This document shows positions 1 through 11,930 of a DNA stretch of 64,000 bases, one piece after another (the stretch's first letter is position 1; every line of letters begins with the position of its first letter). The translations under genes and the position numbers were made by a program. The DNA comes from Spinellus fusiger. Its lineage: Eukaryota; Mucoromycota; Mucoromycetes; Mucorales; Phycomycetaceae. Location of the stretch: assembly GCA_025094145.1 (NCBI GenBank), contig JALLLS010000009.1:310001-374000 (forward strand), read 5' to 3'. Below the pieces are notes generated by a model. It made no database searches. It was not told the DNA's origin and saw only the letters and a list, made by a program, of their open reading frames with translations.

Positions 1-429
1 TCTTGTAGTTACCAACTATTCTTTGAGTTTAGACATAAGATTTTATAAAGCTGAGAATATTATTATTTTTCTTCATAGCATTTAAATATACCTTTTTAGA
101 GGCAGTGCTGCCATCTATAGATATATTCTCAACGTTTATCTTACTAAAAATGCATTGTATCCTGTCAGTAACACCATCACACTTTTAAATATGGACTAAT
201 TACTTTGAGAAAAAGTCTATATTCATTTTATATTTACTACTGCTTATGAAGCTAATAAAGCTGTTGATCAGTTCATTAAAGCGTATTTTTGTATGTGTTC
301 TCGGAAGCAGATATTTAAATGAAGTTTTAAGAATAGTATTATTTTTTGTCAGTAAACTTCTCTAGTTTCATTATGCAAATATGCACTGTCCTAATTTTAA
401 TGAATTTCGACGGACTGATTAGAGTTGAG

Positions 430-1190
430 ATTGATCGCCCTCCATAACCCAAGTGTCCTTTTCACCAGACCTTGAAGGAGTATCTCAGTGAGATAGGTTT
501 CCACTCTTTCAGTACAGTTATCAAGCATCTTTTCACCAAGAAGTATATGTAGGCAAGATTTCAGTGGGCTCGTAAGCACATTGGTTGGGCCCATGAGCAG
601 TGGCAAGAGGTCGTCTGAATCTAGAGTCGAGTTCATAGGCCTTGACAGGGGGATCAAAGCCATTAAGAAATATGGCACTTCCTTCTAGTCTGAGAATCTC
701 TCAGAGACAAAAAGGTTTGGAGGTGGTGGAGTGATAGTATGGGGCTGTTTCAATGGGGAAGGTGTTGGGAGATGGATCGTAGTGGAGGGTGGGATAAACT
801 CTGACAAGTACATTGATGTGTTGGGAGACGTCTACTGCCACGAGCTCAAGTAATTCTCTCTCTCCTAAACCCCGGAGTTAGTTATTGACTACATGAGTAT
901 AATGTTAGTCCCTATACGACTAAAATAACTCAATTAGAAGGTAGAAAATGGTATAATAGTGACTCTTTACCGACCCTCACGAAGTTCCAATCTTAATCCA
1001 AGTCAGCATCTGTAGGCCCACATCAAAAAGATGATTAGGAATTACAGGAGAATATATTCCACCAAACAGAAGCTGGAGACTGCCCTAATGCTGTAATAGG
1101 GTAAAATATCGAAAGAAGCAACAGACACCCTCATTGATAGTATGGGGCGGAGATGCCAAGGATATAAACACCAAATACTAAGGGTTTTTA
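430..1190 (+). pseudogene. Tc1-like transposase relic
   Basis: Translation of this strand in shifting frames gives a decayed Tc1/mariner transposase. Around 520-610 it reads like the segment before the first catalytic aspartate (KHLFTKKYM, then ARFQWARKHIGWAHEQW). At 712-850 comes the conserved block RFGGGGVIVWGCF followed by GINSDKYIDVLGDVY. From about 970 there is a degraded PNLNPsqHlWaHiK-like block, and near 1135-1180 a degraded MGRRCQGY terminus. Several stops and frameshifts break it, so it is non-functional. No terminal inverted repeats could be placed. An antisense open frame over 397-678 is only its shadow. Confidence 0.75.
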
Positions 1191-1938
1191 CTCAATAAAC
1201 TTGTATATACTATTCTATTGACCTTTTTTATACTTCATCCAATTTTTAAGTCTCTACTGTGTGTTTTTGTTACAAGTAATAAGTGTTTCCTATTGCAGAA
1301 GCATACCGGGACATGAAAAACCTTCCTTGTTTTTTTGGAAGCCACTGTATAATGTCGTTTTTTCCTCCGATCGCTCCTCTACCACCCATTCTTAATCTGT
1401 TTAGCAAAGCCAGAAGCTGCTAGTGTAGTTACTGTATTTATTTTCAGGATTGTCCGAGTTGCTCTAAGTATCCCTCGTTGGATTTCGAATCGCCACAAGA
1501 TGACGGTTATCTTTTTGGTGTCCCTGTTTCCTTGCTGACTTTATAGCTCTTTGAATGTTTATTCATAATTATCATTTACTTTCATCCCTACTCATATCTC
1601 ATCGTATTTTTCTCATTTGAGGTTTTACATTTCTCTATTCTTCTGTCTCTCATTCTTCTGAATTTTTTTTCACTTTCGTATTTGAAGTGTTTCTATGTCT
1701 ATCCCATTTTATTTTCAAACAATTTCATAGGGCGGCTAATATGCCCAATGTGCGAATAACAAATCACGCCCAAAAATAAATAAAAAAATACTTTGAACTG
1801 TATTATAACTTTAATGATTTTTCAGCTATAGAAGTATTATTCCATAGTATTGTGATAAAGGATTAAGATTCAAAAGATATAATGAAAAAAAATCTCTTGT
1901 TTTGATTTTATGTTTACTGTCAGTATTGACACTAGTTA
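1191..1938. other. AT-rich intergenic stretch
   Basis: No gene or repeat is supported here. Composition is AT-rich with stops in all frames. It lies between the Tc1 relic and the outer edge of the left duplication arm. Confidence 0.5.
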
Positions 1939-4900
1939 TATGTGTACGTATGATAAAAATGCCAGTATATCAACGAAGGCTTGTTTTAGTGAGTTGGTAA
2001 ATACGGTTCACCTTTTAAGACTACAGGATATAACTATAAAAGTTAAGGACTTGGATGTATCATTCATATCTATTCTTTATTATCATGCTATTCTTTATAT
2101 CAAATCTAAATGAAAATATTCTGCATGAGAGTTATGTCTTTATGATTATGACAAGTGCAATTTACAAAGAATTTATCAGACTTGGACGAGTCAGCTATTT
2201 ATTAATTCATAGATAAAATTGTCCAACTCCTCTATGTCTTTAGCATATATTTACATTGGATAAAGATACAATCAATACACTAAAAACTCATATGGAATTG
2301 AACATGTCACTTTAATTGAGCTTCTTATAAGAGAATATTTATATTGTATATGTTTTATTAACAATATTAGATTTTGGAAGTTTAAATTTAAAGTTCACAA
2401 AAAAGAAAGATATAAAGTTACATTATTATTGGCTAGTAATATAAAGAGAATATATTCTAGAAAAAAGAATAAGCAGAAAGAGGTTGTTTATCTACGTCCT
2501 TTTCTCTTCCAGTAGACAAGACCAAGAAACACAATAATATTGAAGCCACAGAATGCAACAAGAACACCAAAGTTGCGCCATTTGTTTGCAACATCCCAGC
2601 CAAAGGTTAAAGAGTAAAACTCTTTGCCAGAGTTATAGATACAGTAGCCGCATTGTTCAGGTTGGGTTGCATTAGAATTGACAATATAACCAGATCCTCC
2701 ATAGCTGAAAAAGTTGCTCATATATTCACCACAAGTTTTTCCAACAGGTTGTGTAAATCTGAGAAGATCATTGTCTGTGCATTCCACATTAATATTTGAA
2801 AGTTCATTGACACCAAGACCCTCAATATAGTAATGGAAAGGATCAACCCAGTACATCCAGGAACTCCAGAAATGAGGCATGGCGGAAGGAGGCTGCATTA
2901 AACCACAGAAGAGAATAAGCATTGACAGAATAAGTGGGTTCAGAACAGCTGCAGCAGTAGGATTTTCTGAGAAAGCGGCAATAACAAAACCAAAGTAGAT
3001 AGACCAGAGAACAATAGCAACAAACATGATATAGAAGTAGCCAACAACACCTGAGATGTTAGTCATACCAGCAGTCCAGTAGAATCCAAACATGAAGAAT
3101 GCAGCGAATATAAGTACGTAAGGAATCTCCACTAATAGAGTAGAGACAGCCCACGGGAACCAGCTATAATAGCGAGATGCATATTCACAACGGAAAAATT
3201 GACGTTCTACCATGAACTTTGGCTGTGCAAGAATAATAAGAGTTATAGCCATAATAAAGGTAGAAAAAAGAGCAAAGAGTTTGTTCTGCATATCTGAGGA
3301 GGAGCTTGAGAGTTTCCAGTAGGTGAAGCCAGTAAAGAGAGAGGTCAGCATTAAGTTGATGAAACGACCAATGTTGTAATCAGGTGAACGCCAGTAAGCC
3401 AATGTCATTCTGCCAAACACAATTCTGAACTGGGTCCAATGAGAAGCAGCATAAGTCTTTACTTCACGATCAACAGTCTTGGAGTTTTTGTCGATTTCTT
3501 GTAATTCAGCATCCAGCAATTTTGCTTCATTAGAAGAAGCCCAAACATCTGCCCAGTCACGAGCAGCCTTTCCAGCAGTACCAGCACCTACTACTTCAAG
3601 AATGTATTCAGCAGGGTTGGCTTCAGGAGAGCAGGTGGGGCCACCATTGGACTCAAAGTAATTGATCATCGTGCGAGAGTCTTGGCCAATCTCACCATAG
3701 TAGGCAGTCTTACCACCACGAACAAGTAGCAGCAAGTGATCAAAGTGGCTAAATAGAATTGAGGAGGGCTGGTGGATAGTACACAACACAGGCCATCCAG
3801 AATCAGCAAGCTTACGAATGAAGCGAATGATGTTGTAAGAGCTTTGTGCATCCAGGCCAGAAGTAGGCTCATCCAAGAAAAGCAACTGGGGCTTGCTAAC
3901 CAATTCCATACCAATGGTCAAGCGTTTACGTTCTTCAACAGAGATGCCAGCACCAGCCTCAACCATGCCAATCTGAGCATCGGCAATATCCTCCATCTCC
4001 AAAAGTTGAATGATCTTTTCAACGTACTCATTCTTCTCAGCTTTGGGAACAGATGCATCTTGACGCAAGTAGGCAGAAAAGCGAAGAGCCTCACGAACAG
4101 TAACAGCAGGTTGGTGGACGTCCATTTGTTCACAGTAACCAGTAATACGTTCAAAATCATTCATCAAAGCCTCTCCATTCAAATAAACAGTGCCTTCTAC
4201 TTTTCCGGTGGTCTTACGACGAGCAAGTACATCCAATAGTGTGGTTTTTCCAGCACCCGAGGAACCCATTAATGCAGTCAAGTGGCCAGGCTTCACTATA
4301 CCATTGATGCCATTCAAAAGAGACAGCTCGCCACCAGGAATGGGTACAGTGTATTGGATGTTTTGCCAAGAGAAAGTGGTGCCCTCAGACATGCTCTCCA
4401 TTTGTTCGGTAATATCGTTTTGACGTGTACGGCGCTCTTTCTCCTCTTCATCTGTGCGAGTCTTGGGTGCCTTTCCAGGAAGATAGAACTTAGTTACATT
4501 TCCACCAGAGTCACTATCAAAGTATTCCATGGCTACAGCACAAATGGCAGTATACAATAGGAAGAAGGCAATAACTACAATAAAGTCAGGAGCCCAAGCC
4601 TCTGAGACACGATAGCTCAAAGCTTGGTAAAGGTAGTCTTGACCCAGTACATGGTTTTGGCCAGGAACACCGCCCACCATTGTGCATATTTTGTTATCCC
4701 AGTTATCATAGCCAGGACCATAAGGAATTGAGTTTCCAGGGCCTTCACATGTGTAGCTTTGTTCATTCATTTCATTGACCAAGAGAGCTTTGTAGGCATA
4801 AGCGAGGGGGTTTATCCAGTAGTACCAGTATAACCAAGGGTGCATTTTAGGATATGGAATAACTAAATACATACGTTAGAGATGCTTATTGTTATGAAAA

Positions 4901-7531
4901 GATCTACCTACTGTAACCAACATAGTTGAAAGAGGCAATAATCATAAATCCGGACATCTGTGTAGCAACAAAGAAACTTCTTGTAAAGGTACCAAACATA
5001 CGGAAAAACCCATTCATAGTCATATTGACAAAGAATAGAATGACCAAGAAAGTAAAGAACTTCCCAGCCGTTAAGTTGAAACCAGAAATAAAGTATGAAC
5101 AGAGACCATAAAGTATTACTAAACATAAAAAAACACGTTAGTCAATAGTTAGAATGCTATTTAGTTTACCTTGAGCCAATGAGTATGGAATGTCCATGAC
5201 AACTAGAGAAACGTAGTAGGCAGAAGGGCGGTAGAGAGCGTATTGTTTATGTTTGTCAAGTACAGGACGGCCCATCATAAAGTTGACAAGCTCAGTCTGA
5301 GCAACAAGAGAGTTAAAGAGAATAGAAAAAAATAGAGCACCACCACGAGAAAATGCACCAGTGCCACTGAGAGGGAGGTTATAGAAACAAGAAGCCGTGA
5401 TAAGAGATTGAATGAGAATAGTGCCGTAGCGTGAGATTAGGGCCTCTCTGTCTGTGATCAAGAGATGATATTGACGCACAACAAGAGCTGATACTTGTTG
5501 ATAGAAAGATGAGATATAAGGTGAGCTTCTAGGAGCACGCTTCTGATGTTCATCCAACATTGCTTGCTTGAAATCATCAGCCTGATATGTGGCCTTCACC
5601 TGGCTTTCGTAGCTATCAAGTTCAGCCATCATTTCTCTATAAACGTCTGACTTTTTGTATCTTTCTTGGAATTCAACAGGAAACTGGGGTACAGAGTTTT
5701 CAAATCCTGGTCTGAACTCTCTCTCAATGGGGTTGCAGATACCAGTCAAGAAATCAGGAACAGACTTTCGAGGAGGACAGTAGAAGCCTAAATCTTCAAA
5801 ATAGGTCTTGGCTTGATCAGATGGGCCAAAATAAAGGCAGTAGCCACCGTCCAAGAGAATAATCTTGTCAAACAACTTGAATATGCTGTTAGAGGCTTGA
5901 TACAAAGTAGCAACTGTTGTTTTGTTAAGGACATCTGTCATAATACGGAGTGAACGCACAAAGTCAAGTGCAGAGGCAGCATCAAGCCCACGAGTAGAGC
6001 AATCCCAGCAATTGATAGTACTTGACGTCGTCATTTGTTCAGCAATAGAAAGACGTTTGCGTTCACCACCTGACAATCCACGGACAAAGGCATTGCCTAC
6101 GACTGTGTTCATTTGCTTGGTAAGACCAAGCATGTTTCCAAGCATATACAGTACACGACCAACAAAGTCTTTTCTTGTTTCATCGGGCAGACGTTTGCCT
6201 GGGGTTTTTGTGCGCAGGGCAAACTGAAGTGTTTGTTTGGCAGTAAGTGTGGGATAGTGTTGATCTTCTTCTGAATTGTAGCACACTTGGCCACGGTAAT
6301 GTTTTTTAAATGTTATTGCGTCAATTCCACCGTAAGATACATCACCCTCAATATTTGTATAAGAGCTACGCATATTGGCAATGACTTTAAGTAATGTAGT
6401 ACACCCTGAACCTGGACGGCCTAGGACCAGCAACATCTCACCACTTTTACAAAACCCATTGAATTCTTGAAGAATAGTGACTTCGGGAATTTTTGGCTTA
6501 AAAATCATTGCAGGAATATTTAAAATCCCCATAAGGAAGTTCGCATTGTTAGCAATGGTGTGTGCCTCTGCAGACATGCCCTATCAATAATAAGTATCTC
6601 TATGCGTAGATTGAATCTATTACCTTAACAACAAGGTTTTTCCATGATACACCTAGTTGCTTCTGTACAACACCTGTCTTTTCTGCCTCATTGCTCACTC
6701 CACGCAGAAAATTGTCGAGATTAAACTCTTCTGCCTCGGCTGTGCCTTCCTCAATTTTGCCGTCATGAGTGGGTCGACGACTGATATTGGTTAATTCCCG
6801 CTTTAAATTATCATATTCTTCGACAGCGTCTATTATGTTTTGATATAAGCAAATTTGAACAGTAAAATGTTACAAATGATATACCCTCGATATTAACAGC
6901 ATGGTTTTGTTCGCCAAAAGTTCCTTGTTGGCCAACTACATCGTCAATAACAGTGTTTACTGAATGTGCTATTGAGTGAGCACGACCTTCATAGTTGTAG
7001 ACTGTCTTTACAACATATGAAGTCTTCTCCTCGCTAACTTCCATTTTGTGATGATTTTTATTTTGAGGTGGTATAGATAATTAGGCAAATATTAACGTAA
7101 ATGAAAATAGAGAAATGACAGAAGAAATCTAGATAATAATTGAGAACCTAAATACTCTTCATTATATACTCATTTTTGGGTTTAGATTCTTTGATTTAGT
7201 CCCGCTATCAACCTCAATTTCTGGCTGCCAACTTTAACCTCTGATTATCAATTTTTGTCTGGATCTCACACAAGTGACTTTTACCAAGAAAATACAAATC
7301 ACAACAAATACACAAAAGTTATTTTAGGAAATAAGAACGGATACTGCGCCATTACTTTAGTGATTTATAATGCATTTGGTTCTATAGAGCTTTTCATTAA
7401 ACATAAATCTAGCTAGAAAAGTGAGAAATGCTTCAAAGTTAACCTTCAACCAATAAACGTTCACAGATAATACCTTCCTTCTTTGTCAATGGTCTAAACG
7501 ACCCTTAACTCTACATTTATGAATTAATTAC
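1939..7531 (+). repeat. Left arm of 5.6-kb inverted duplication
   Basis: The reverse complement matches 18040-23631 almost base for base, including promoter, introns and 3' flank. Positions p in the transporter gene map exactly to 25571-p in the other copy with no length change. The outer edge lies at about 1939, where similarity stops after the shared GTACACATA. The inner edge at about 7531 abuts the decayed terminus of a CACACCC-family transposon. The arm contains one complete PDR transporter gene and about 490 bp upstream of its start. Confidence 0.93.
2488..7044 (-). CDS. PDR-type full-size ABC transporter, copy A
   Basis: Five exons on the minus strand: 7044-6885, 6829-6624, 6580-5170, 5118-4912 and 4862-2488, giving 1,452 residues, the usual length for fungal pleiotropic drug resistance (ABCG) pumps. 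Order is NBD1-TMD1-NBD2-TMD2. NBD1 has the typical PDR Walker A GRPGSGCTT (about residue 176), signature VRGLSGGERKR and the degenerate Walker B ending in STRGLDAAS. NBD2 has Walker A GSSGAGKTT (about 861), signature GISVEERKRLTIG and Walker B LLFLDEPTSGLDAQSS. Hydrophobic segments follow each NBD. Family knowledge: plasma-membrane export of drugs, lipids or xenobiotics; the substrate cannot be told from sequence. The short exon encoding TMD1 helices (5118-4912) has no long reading frame of its own. Differences from copy B are almost all in the membrane domains. Confidence 0.93.
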
Positions 7532-8611
7532 GCAGCCAAAGATTTTCTATTTTTGAAGCAATGACACAACCTCCCCTTTACGTCCGAAAAATAACGCACT
7601 TTTTATGAAATTGTGTCTAAAATCAAAAGGTTTGAAGTACCTAAATTATTATTTCTTTTTGTAGGATATGTGGTTTATTGTCGGATAATCACCTTCCATA
7701 AATAGAACTACCGATCATCCCAGTCAATAAAAACACAGACTACCTAAACAGGTTCACGTGGTAGAAGAGTTAGCAGCATGGCGTATATCTAGGGGATGAT
7801 ACATTAGCAAGAGGGAGCTTTCCATAGCGCTTATTAGTAGATAGTAGAAATTAGAAATTAGAAAGTATAAAAGTGTGAAAGACCCATCAATAAAAATCAG
7901 ACTTTGTTTACTCTTTGATCTGTCCGGATTTCCTTTGGTTAAACTCAAAGACGACATTATGAATAAAATTGTTTATTGTAATAGTATAGCTAATACTATA
8001 TTATGACTATAGCTACTGCCCAAGTGCATTCCCTCGTAGCAATAAAACTCATATCCTAAAGGCCTTGTGTTTTATCCTTGGGAGATAGATAACTATGCTC
8101 AGGAGTATACCTTAGGTCTAAAGTCCAGTATTAGAAACAATACTTTGTAATCATTAAGTACTATTATTGAGAACAGTTACAATGAGACAGTTGGTGATTA
8201 TGAATACTGAGTCAATAAATGACTATACTGTTCTTAATACATGTGAGTTTGGTTCTATTTTATGGACAGTGACCACTAAAGTTAATTCGGTGTGTTCTGT
8301 AACAAATCTTTCTTAAGCAGTGTTATACTGCAAATACTGTGGGTTTATGGATAACACATTATGTTAAGAGAAGAATATCAGTGACTGAGTTATAATATTA
8401 AGTGGATTCTTGTTCTATCTCTTATCTTTACAGCCAATTCTATACATTTTAATTGCAAAGTCAATCATCATTGCTAAAATAAGCAAGTAGAGTTTGAAAT
8501 GGCCCATTTAGACAGCGAAAAAGCATTTTAAAACATATTAGTCAATCATAAGAATATTGCAATTTTATTCTCAAGATATTTCTTTATATATCTCAAAAAT
8601 CTTTGGGTGTG
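7532..8611 (-). mobile_element. CACACCC-family TIR element, copy b
   Basis: The right terminus ATCTTTGGGTGTG at 8599-8611 is followed by TA. The left terminus at about 7531 is decayed (CCAAAGATTTTC recognisable) and directly abuts the duplication arm. Positions about 7963-8611 are virtually identical, inverted, to 10824-11470. No transposase is encoded, so this is a non-autonomous element. A stretch around 7690-7960 is absent from its relatives and has TATAAAAG and AATAAA-like signals; it may be a separate insertion, perhaps a short solo LTR, but this is uncertain. Confidence 0.6.
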
Positions 8612-8613
8612 TA

Positions 8614-9222
8614 GATTAGAAGACTTTGAAGACAAAGACTTATACGCTATTGAAAACGTCATTGTTTAGTATTAAACTAAACAAGGGTTTGCTCCAAAAT
8701 CTATATTATGTATTAGATATCTCTAACAATATGGCTATATATACATTTTATATATCTAGACTCTGTTCCATGATTGTACTTATCTATTTCTAAAGCCATT
8801 GCCATTCAAACTGCCTCGTATTATCAGATTCAACCGTCATACTTCACAATGTAGCTAGTACTTTGAGTACAATACTATGAATTGATAAATCATTCAAGGA
8901 ATATGATATGGAATACATGTGTAATTATAAAACTACAATAAAATAGTCAGTTTACTTTGACTAAGCGTCCAGCTTTTAAATCACTTTTTTTTTCACCCCA
9001 AGTACCGACCTATTTGTGTCAAATACTTCGGATAATAATTTATGTAGCTATCTCTTTAAAATATTTATTTATTAGTCATCAATGACTCTTTGGTCCAAAG
9101 GTGGTCCTAGTCAGTTAACAGGTGGTCAAACTCTTCTGTTTAATATTTTTTATTGTTATGTCTTTTGTAATTTTCTACTACTAGTATTTAGCTTCAGGGG
9201 TATGCTATTAAATACTACAAAC
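8614..9222. other. AT-rich spacer, partly repeated
   Basis: No gene is seen. The last part, about 9075-9222, is the first half of a roughly 200-bp repeat that continues at 10777-10823 on the other side of the Tc1-type insertion. Its inverted copy lies at about 11595-11785. Confidence 0.5.
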
Positions 9223-9224
9223 TA

Positions 9225-10776
9225 CACTATTTTCACTTATTATTGTCGCACTTTTGGGAAAAAACTTGTCGCATTAATAAATTAAAATTTGGCGTATAAG
9301 TTGGATGCGACAAATGCGACATAAATGTTTTATGTTTAAAGAGGCTTCTCTTGTAAGCAATCCTCAAATCTATCGACAGAGTATTTACAAAACCCTCTGA
9401 GATCACCAAGAAGAACTTGATTAGATGCATCGGCGATTCTAGATGACAGTGTTTCTTCTTCCAAGAGTCTTTCTCTTTTTAACTTGCTTTTGCAAACAGA
9501 CCAGAATTTCTCGATGGGATTCAACTCTGGTGGGTAAGGGGGAAGATAGACACACCTGTACCCACAGCCTTCAATGAAGCTTTTAATATCTTCATTTATG
9601 TGGATAGGAGCGTTGTCTATAATCAAGTCATTGTCCTTGAAAACATCTGAAAAATTGTCTATGACATCCATTGTATTGCTCAAGAAATTAATATAATGGC
9701 CAGTAATAATGCCTTTGCTTTATTTCTGGGAAGGCCCACCAGATCCAGTAGTTTTTTTCTTCTTTGAAGCAGGCAAAAATCGAGACCGTCTTACTTTTAT
9801 ATTGACAATGCTCTGAGCAGATGTTGCTCCCATAATAGTTGTTGTTTTGGCCCTCGTTCTTGGTACTTTTACTACTGCACGAGTGCCTACTTTTGACCAA
9901 GCAAAATTACGCTTCATGTTGATGTGTAATGCCGCCTCATCTATAAAGATACAGTTGCTCATGTAGTCCATGTCTGTCTCCATCCATTTTTGTACCCACT
10001 CCTTTCGATTCTTGATGTTTTCAGGACTATTGCGGTCAACTGAATGAAAATGGGCTCTTTTTAGACTGATCTTACAAAATTTTAGAGCTGTTTTCGATAT
10101 CTCTAAATCAATAAAAGACGTTCTCAAACTCTCCATCATTTGATCCAAGACTAAAGAGGGCTGATCGTCCAATAAATCGACTAAGAATCTTTTGTGGCTT
10201 TCGTCCAGTAGTGCTGGTCTACCAACTGGCCTTCCACTACCTTTTCTGGAAATGAATGTCTGTGGATTCTGCTGATCGTTTGAATACCATCGCTGAGCAG
10301 TGCGTGGGTTGATTTGAAGTTTCAGTGCAGCAGCTCTGACGCTCATACCCCTTTCATAAATCAACACAAATAACTGCTCTTTCTTAGAATCTTTGTAATG
10401 CCTGTGGATGCCAGGAGCTCTGTTATTCTCTTCCGTATTGACATTTCTATCTACGGATTGTTGTACAGTTCTTCTTTCTGGCTTCTCAGGTGGTTTGAGG
10501 TCAAGGTACATCCCGAAATTTGTAACCGTCTCAATGGGGTACGTATCCTCGTCTACCTCCATCTCCACTACTGTAACAGCTATTCCTTCATCATTATAGA
10601 TATTTCCTTGGCCGTCTTCGTGCACAATGTTATTCATTTTTTAAGAAAAGTAAAATGTAAGAAAACCTCAAGTACTTAGAATACGCCAGTTTTAAATCTT
10701 CTACTATGCCAAATTTTAATTAATTAATGCGACATATTTTTCTCTAAAAGTGCGACAATAATAAGTGAAAATAGTG
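9225..10776 (-). mobile_element. Tc1/mariner DD34E transposon with long TIRs
   Basis: The element starts with CACTATTTTCACTTATTATT at 9225 and ends with its reverse complement at 10776. The inverted repeats are near-perfect for about 30 bp and continue imperfectly to about 75 bp. It is flanked by a TA target duplication (9223-9224 and 10777-10778). It is 1,552 bp long and carries one transposase gene on the minus strand. It interrupts an older repeat that can be read across the insertion site, so its boundaries are secure. Confidence 0.92.
9336..10637 (-). pseudogene. Tc1/mariner transposase (DDE_3) with one in-frame stop
   Basis: Starting at 10637 the frame runs 305 codons, meets TAA at 9722-9720, and continues in the same frame to 9336, giving 433 sense codons in all. 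An N-terminal helix-turn-helix region includes ERGMSVRAAALKLQINPRTA. The catalytic triad is visible: CIFIDEAALH (first Asp), LIIDNAPIHIN (second Asp) and YPPELNPIEKFW (Glu), with 34 residues between the second Asp and the Glu (DD34E). Only the single nonsense codon breaks it, so it is a very young pseudogene, a read-through product or an assembly error. No plausible intron removes the stop. Confidence 0.85.
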
Positions 10777-10823
10777 TATAATCATCCCTTAGTATTCGAT
10801 AGCATCCCTTTCTCAGTTTAGTA

Positions 10824-11928
10824 CACACCCAAAGATTTTTGAGATATATAAAGAAATATCTTGAGAATAAAATTGCAATATTCTTATGATTGACTAATAT
10901 GTTTTAAAATGCTTTTTCGCTGTCTAAATGGGCCATTTCAAACTCTACTTGCTTATTTTAGCAATGATGATTGACTTTGCAATTAAAATGTATAGAATTG
11001 GCTGTAAAGATAAGAGATAGAACAAGAATCCACTTAATATTATAACTCAGTCACTGATATTCTTCTCTTAACATAATGTGTTATCCATAAACCCACAGTA
11101 TTTGCAGTATAACACTGCTTAAGAAAGATTTGTTACAGAACACACCGAATTAACTTTAGTGGTCACTGTCCATAAAATAGAACCAAACTCACATGTATTA
11201 AGAACAGTATAGTCATTTATTGACTCAGTATTCATAATCACCAACTGTCTCATTGTAACTGTTCTCAATAATAGTACTTAATGATTACAAAGTATTGTTT
11301 CTAATACTGGACTTTAGACCTAAGGTATACTCCTGAGCATAGTTATCTATCTCCCAAGGATAAAACACAAGGCCTTTAGGATATGAGTTTTATTGCTACG
11401 AGGGAATGCACTTGGGCAGTAGCTATAGTCATAATATAGTATTAGCTATACTATTACAATAAACAATTTTATCCATCAACAATTTTATTCATAAACAATA
11501 TATTCTATTGATAATACAATTTGATAGTGATGTCGTAAAGACATTTCCTATAATTGGAACAAAAACCCTTTTTGGAAATATCAACTTTCACTACTAAACT
11601 GAGAAGATGCTATCGAATACTAAGGGATAATTATAGTTTGTAATATTCAATAACATACCCCTGAAGCTAAATACTATTAATAGAAAAATACAAAAGACAT
11701 AACAATAAGAAATATTAAACAGAAGAGTTTAACTACCTGTTAACTGACCAGATTCCCTTTGGACTAAAGAACCATTGACGACAGTGAAGTATCCACAAAA
11801 AGAAACAAATATTTGGATATCCGCAAACCTTCAATTTTAAACACAGTTCTATATAACAGCAAAATTTGGGACCCTCGTAAAAAGAAGGAGATACCACCGC
11901 TTAAAAGCCAGAAAAGCCACCTGATGTA
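10824..11928 (+). mobile_element. CACACCC-family TIR element, copy a
   Basis: The left end CACACCCAAAGATTTTTGAG starts after TA at 10822-10823. The right end, AAAAGCCAGAAAAGCC then CCTGATGTA, is recognisable near 11928 and followed by TA. It is the inverted partner of the copy ending at 8611. The interior near 11595-11785 carries an inverted copy of the repeat found at 9075-9222/10777-10823. No protein is encoded. Confidence 0.65.
11595..11785 (-). repeat. Inverted copy of roughly 200-bp dispersed repeat
   Basis: The reverse complement matches 9075-9222 joined to 10777-10823, the sequence split by the DD34E transposon. Shared landmarks include CAGTTAACAGGT, AGCTTCAGGGGTATG and CCCTTAGTATTCGATAGCAT. 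Identity is visibly below that of the flanking element, so the repeat is older. Function unknown. Confidence 0.7.
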
Positions 11929-11930
11929 TA

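Noticed and set aside
1455..1500. tRNA-like string (GTCCGAGTTG... GGATTTCGAATCG)
   Set aside because: Resembles A and B boxes, but spacing is too short and no anticodon arm or acceptor stem forms.
4908..5126. 72-codon frame inside the transporter gene
   Set aside because: It is a wrong-frame reading of the 207-nt exon that encodes TMD1 helices.
7690..7960. Small protein at 7754-7957
   Set aside because: Lies in a probable insertion inside a transposon; no homology visible and promoter-like signals suggest non-coding LTR-type sequence.
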